From positions 1-6,729 of the forward strand of contig USHU01000054.1 in the NCBI GenBank assembly GCA_900554605.1: 6,729 nucleotides of DNA. The letters are read 5' to 3'. Positions 5,598-6,729 of this stretch are shown here, one piece after another. Source of the stretch: an uncultured Actinomyces sp. GTDB taxonomy: Bacteria; Actinomycetota; Actinomycetes; Actinomycetales; Actinomycetaceae. Positions within the stretch are counted from its first letter, which is position 1. Each line of letters begins with the position of its first letter. The position numbers and the translations under genes were made by a program. The notes beneath the pieces were generated by a model that saw only the letters and a list, made by a program, of their open reading frames with translations, searched no databases and was not told where the DNA came from.

Positions 5598-5620
5598 ATT
5601 GAAGGGGTTGGCGCTTAGGT

Positions 5621-5950
5621 TCAGGCAGCTGCATTCATCACCAGGGCAGTGATTGCCGGGCTGATGAGAATCAGAGCCAAAGCTAGGGCGCCGTAGAGAT
5701 TTCGTTGGTATGAGGGACCTTCAGAAGCGGTCTGATGCCAGATTGCTGCAAAAGGTAAGAAGACTGCGGCCACTAGCCCCACAATGAGAACCAGAGGACG
5801 CAGCACTGGAGCAAAAACGCAGGCGAAAAGGGCGACTGCAAGGATGATGGGAGTGATCAGGGATTTTCTCACGGAAAAATCATAAATCTGAGCAGTTGGA
5901 GCTTCAGTACAAGCGCTTGTGATTTTGATTAAGTCTGCGTCTGAGCACAT
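5621..5950 (-). CDS. Small three-helix membrane protein of unknown function
   Basis: From the ATG at 5950 the ORF is 109 residues. I do not recognise a family. Three hydrophobic segments lie at about 31-49, 52-71 and 87-105, joined by very short loops; the only substantial loop is HQTASEGPSYQRN (72-84). The first 26 residues are polar with two Cys and look unlike the rest. The ATG has no ribosome binding site. An alternative start is the GTG at 5872-5870, giving 83 residues beginning MRKSLITPI, a typical positively charged end before a first helix. It lies six bases after a TATGAT, the same geometry as the leaderless guaB3 start. I report the longer frame but consider the shorter start at least as likely. 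A strong terminator follows at 5558-5597. Confidence 0.72.
   Translation of the reverse strand: MCSDADLIKITSACTEAPTAQIYDFSVRKSLITPIILAVALFACVFAPVLRPLVLIVGLVAAVFLPFAAIWHQTASEGPSYQRNLYGALALALILISPAITALVMNAAA
5879..5907 (-). promoter_or_regulatory. Possible promoter giving a leaderless GTG start
   Basis: On the minus strand CTGAAG (5907-5902) and TATGAT (5884-5879, five of six) are 17 bases apart. TATGAT is followed after six bases by GTG (5872-5870), in frame with the small membrane protein. If used, translation starts at the very 5' end of the mRNA and the first 26 residues of the long ORF are not made. Confidence 0.4.
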
Positions 5951-6016
5951 ATTCAGGCTGAATAGTTTCCAGTGTCATGCATAAATAGCGATGTTTCGAC
6001 GACGGTCTAGAACGCG

Positions 6017-6054
6017 AAAAGTGGCCCCGGTCTAGAAAACCAGACCGGGACCAC
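6017..6054 (-). terminator. Intrinsic terminator of the fumarase gene
   Basis: Thirteen-base arms (6021-6033 and 6042-6054) pair fully only on the minus-strand RNA, where one position is a G-U wobble; on the plus strand it is a C-A mismatch. In the minus direction the stem is followed by TTTT (6020-6017). It lies about 30 bases past the fumarase stop. Confidence 0.85.
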
Positions 6055-6083
6055 TATCAGTAACGTGCTAGATGCTCCCTAGA

Positions 6084-6729
6084 TCACTGATCTGCTGCGC
6101 TGGGGTGCGTCATGTCTGCGGGAACAACCCATGCGTCGAACTCTTCGGGGGTGACAAAGCCCAGCTCAAGAGCGGACTCACGCAGAGAAATGCCCTTGTG
6201 ATGTGCGTTCTTTGCGATCTTCGAAGCCTTGTCGTAACCGATGTGACGGTTCAAAGCAGTCACCAGCATCAAGTTGATATCCAAGTGGTGCTGAATCTTT
6301 TCGCGGTTCGGCTCAATGCCGTACGCGCAGTGAATATCGAAGGAAACGCAAGCATCGCCAAGCAGGCGGATGGATTCCAGAACGTTCCATGCCATAACGG
6401 GCTTGAAAACGTTGAGCTGGAAGTTGCCCTGAGAACCAGCGAAACCAACGGTTGCATCATTACCGAAGACCTGGGTCGCGACCATGGTCATGGCCTCGCA
6501 CTGGGTCGGATTGACCTTACCGGGCATGATGGACGAACCGGGCTCATTCTCGGGAATGATCAGCTCGCCAATGCCGTCGCGCGGGCCGGAGGCGTACCAG
6601 CGCACATCGTTGGCAATCTTCATCAGCGCATCAGCCAGAACGCGCAAAGAGCCAGAGACCAGGACGAGTGCGTCGTGCGCGCCCAGGGCTGCGAAGAGGT
6701 TATCGGCCTGCTTGAACTCAATGCCGGTT
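6084..6729 (-). CDS. fumC: Class II fumarate hydratase, C-terminal part (gene runs off the right edge)
   Basis: The visible 214 codons are the C-terminal portion of a FumC-type fumarase, which interconverts fumarate and L-malate in the cytoplasm as a metal-independent homotetramer in the citric acid cycle. The superfamily signature [11 protein letters not shown] (64-74 of the visible part) carries the catalytic-loop Ser and the substrate-binding Lys71 and Asn73. FumC-specific stretches include [48 protein letters not shown] and [12 protein letters not shown], ending in the usual C-terminal domain with EEFDAWV. These separate it from aspartase and argininosuccinate lyase. The frame is open to the window edge, so the Met at 6647 is internal, not the start; roughly the first half lies outside. 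No frameshift or missing key residue is seen in the visible part. The gene is followed by its own terminator. Confidence 0.95.
   Translation of the reverse strand, partial: TGIEFKQADNLFAALGAHDALVLVSGSLRVLADALMKIANDVRWYASGPRDGIGELIIPENEPGSSIMPGKVNPTQCEAMTMVATQVFGNDATVGFAGSQGNFQLNVFKPVMAWNVLESIRLLGDACVSFDIHCAYGIEPNREKIQHHLDINLMLVTALNRHIGYDKASKIAKNAHHKGISLRESALELGFVTPEEFDAWVVPADMTHPSAADQ

Noticed and set aside
6003..6038. Direct repeat of CGGTCTAGAA (6003-6012 and 6029-6038) near the fumarase terminator
   Set aside because: One copy is part of the terminator stem and loop. Two short copies containing the palindrome TCTAGA are not enough to suggest a mobile element or array.
1..6729. CRISPR array, tRNA, rRNA, toxin-antitoxin or phage genes
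   Set aside because: No regularly spaced repeats, cloverleaf-like sequence, rRNA-like conserved stretch or recognisable defence or phage protein was found on either strand.

Overview
The window looks like chromosomal DNA from an actinobacterium of moderate GC content, plausibly a member of Actinomycetaceae (Arcanobacterium/Trueperella/Actinomyces-like). The main evidence is a GuaB3-type IMP dehydrogenase-related protein, typical of Actinomycetota, that appears to start without a leader. A class II fumarase with actinobacterial features and a DEDDh exonuclease fit this. Genus assignment is inference; no rRNA or other marker is present.

Left part (1-1962, plus strand): bases 1-115 hold no gene, only the promoter and operator of what follows. 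A two-gene operon then encodes a TetR-family repressor and an MGT/GT1-family glycosyltransferase, overlapping by 8 bp and closed by a hairpin terminator. A palindromic operator lies at the predicted transcription start, which suggests autoregulation. The pair resembles an inducible cassette that glycosylates a small hydrophobic compound such as a macrolide or other xenobiotic; the substrate is unknown. Bases 1963-2296 have no confident gene and may hold a decayed reading frame.

Middle (2297-4896): a DnaQ-like exonuclease on the minus strand is preceded by a 61-residue, arginine-rich small gene, also minus. That small gene has an ideal ribosome binding site and its own terminator. A 375-bp gap separates it from the divergent plus-strand gene guaB3. 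The guaB3 -10 box sits 6 bases before the conserved ATG, so its mRNA is probably leaderless. A perfect 17-bp hairpin ends guaB3 and the convergent gene that follows.

Right part (4897-6729, all minus strand): a four-helix membrane protein of unknown function is driven by a near-consensus promoter whose spacer is built of tandem 8-mers. Next come a small three-helix membrane protein of unknown function, with an uncertain start, and the 3' portion of a fumarase gene (fumC) that runs off the right edge. Each is followed by a strong hairpin with a T-run in the minus direction, so these look like separate transcription units.

Apart from the regulator/glycosyltransferase pair, the genes do not form an evident common pathway. 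I found no CRISPR array, insertion sequence, tRNA, rRNA or recognisable defence system. The most noteworthy points are the operator-controlled glycosyltransferase, the small basic gene, the repeat-built promoter and the leaderless starts.
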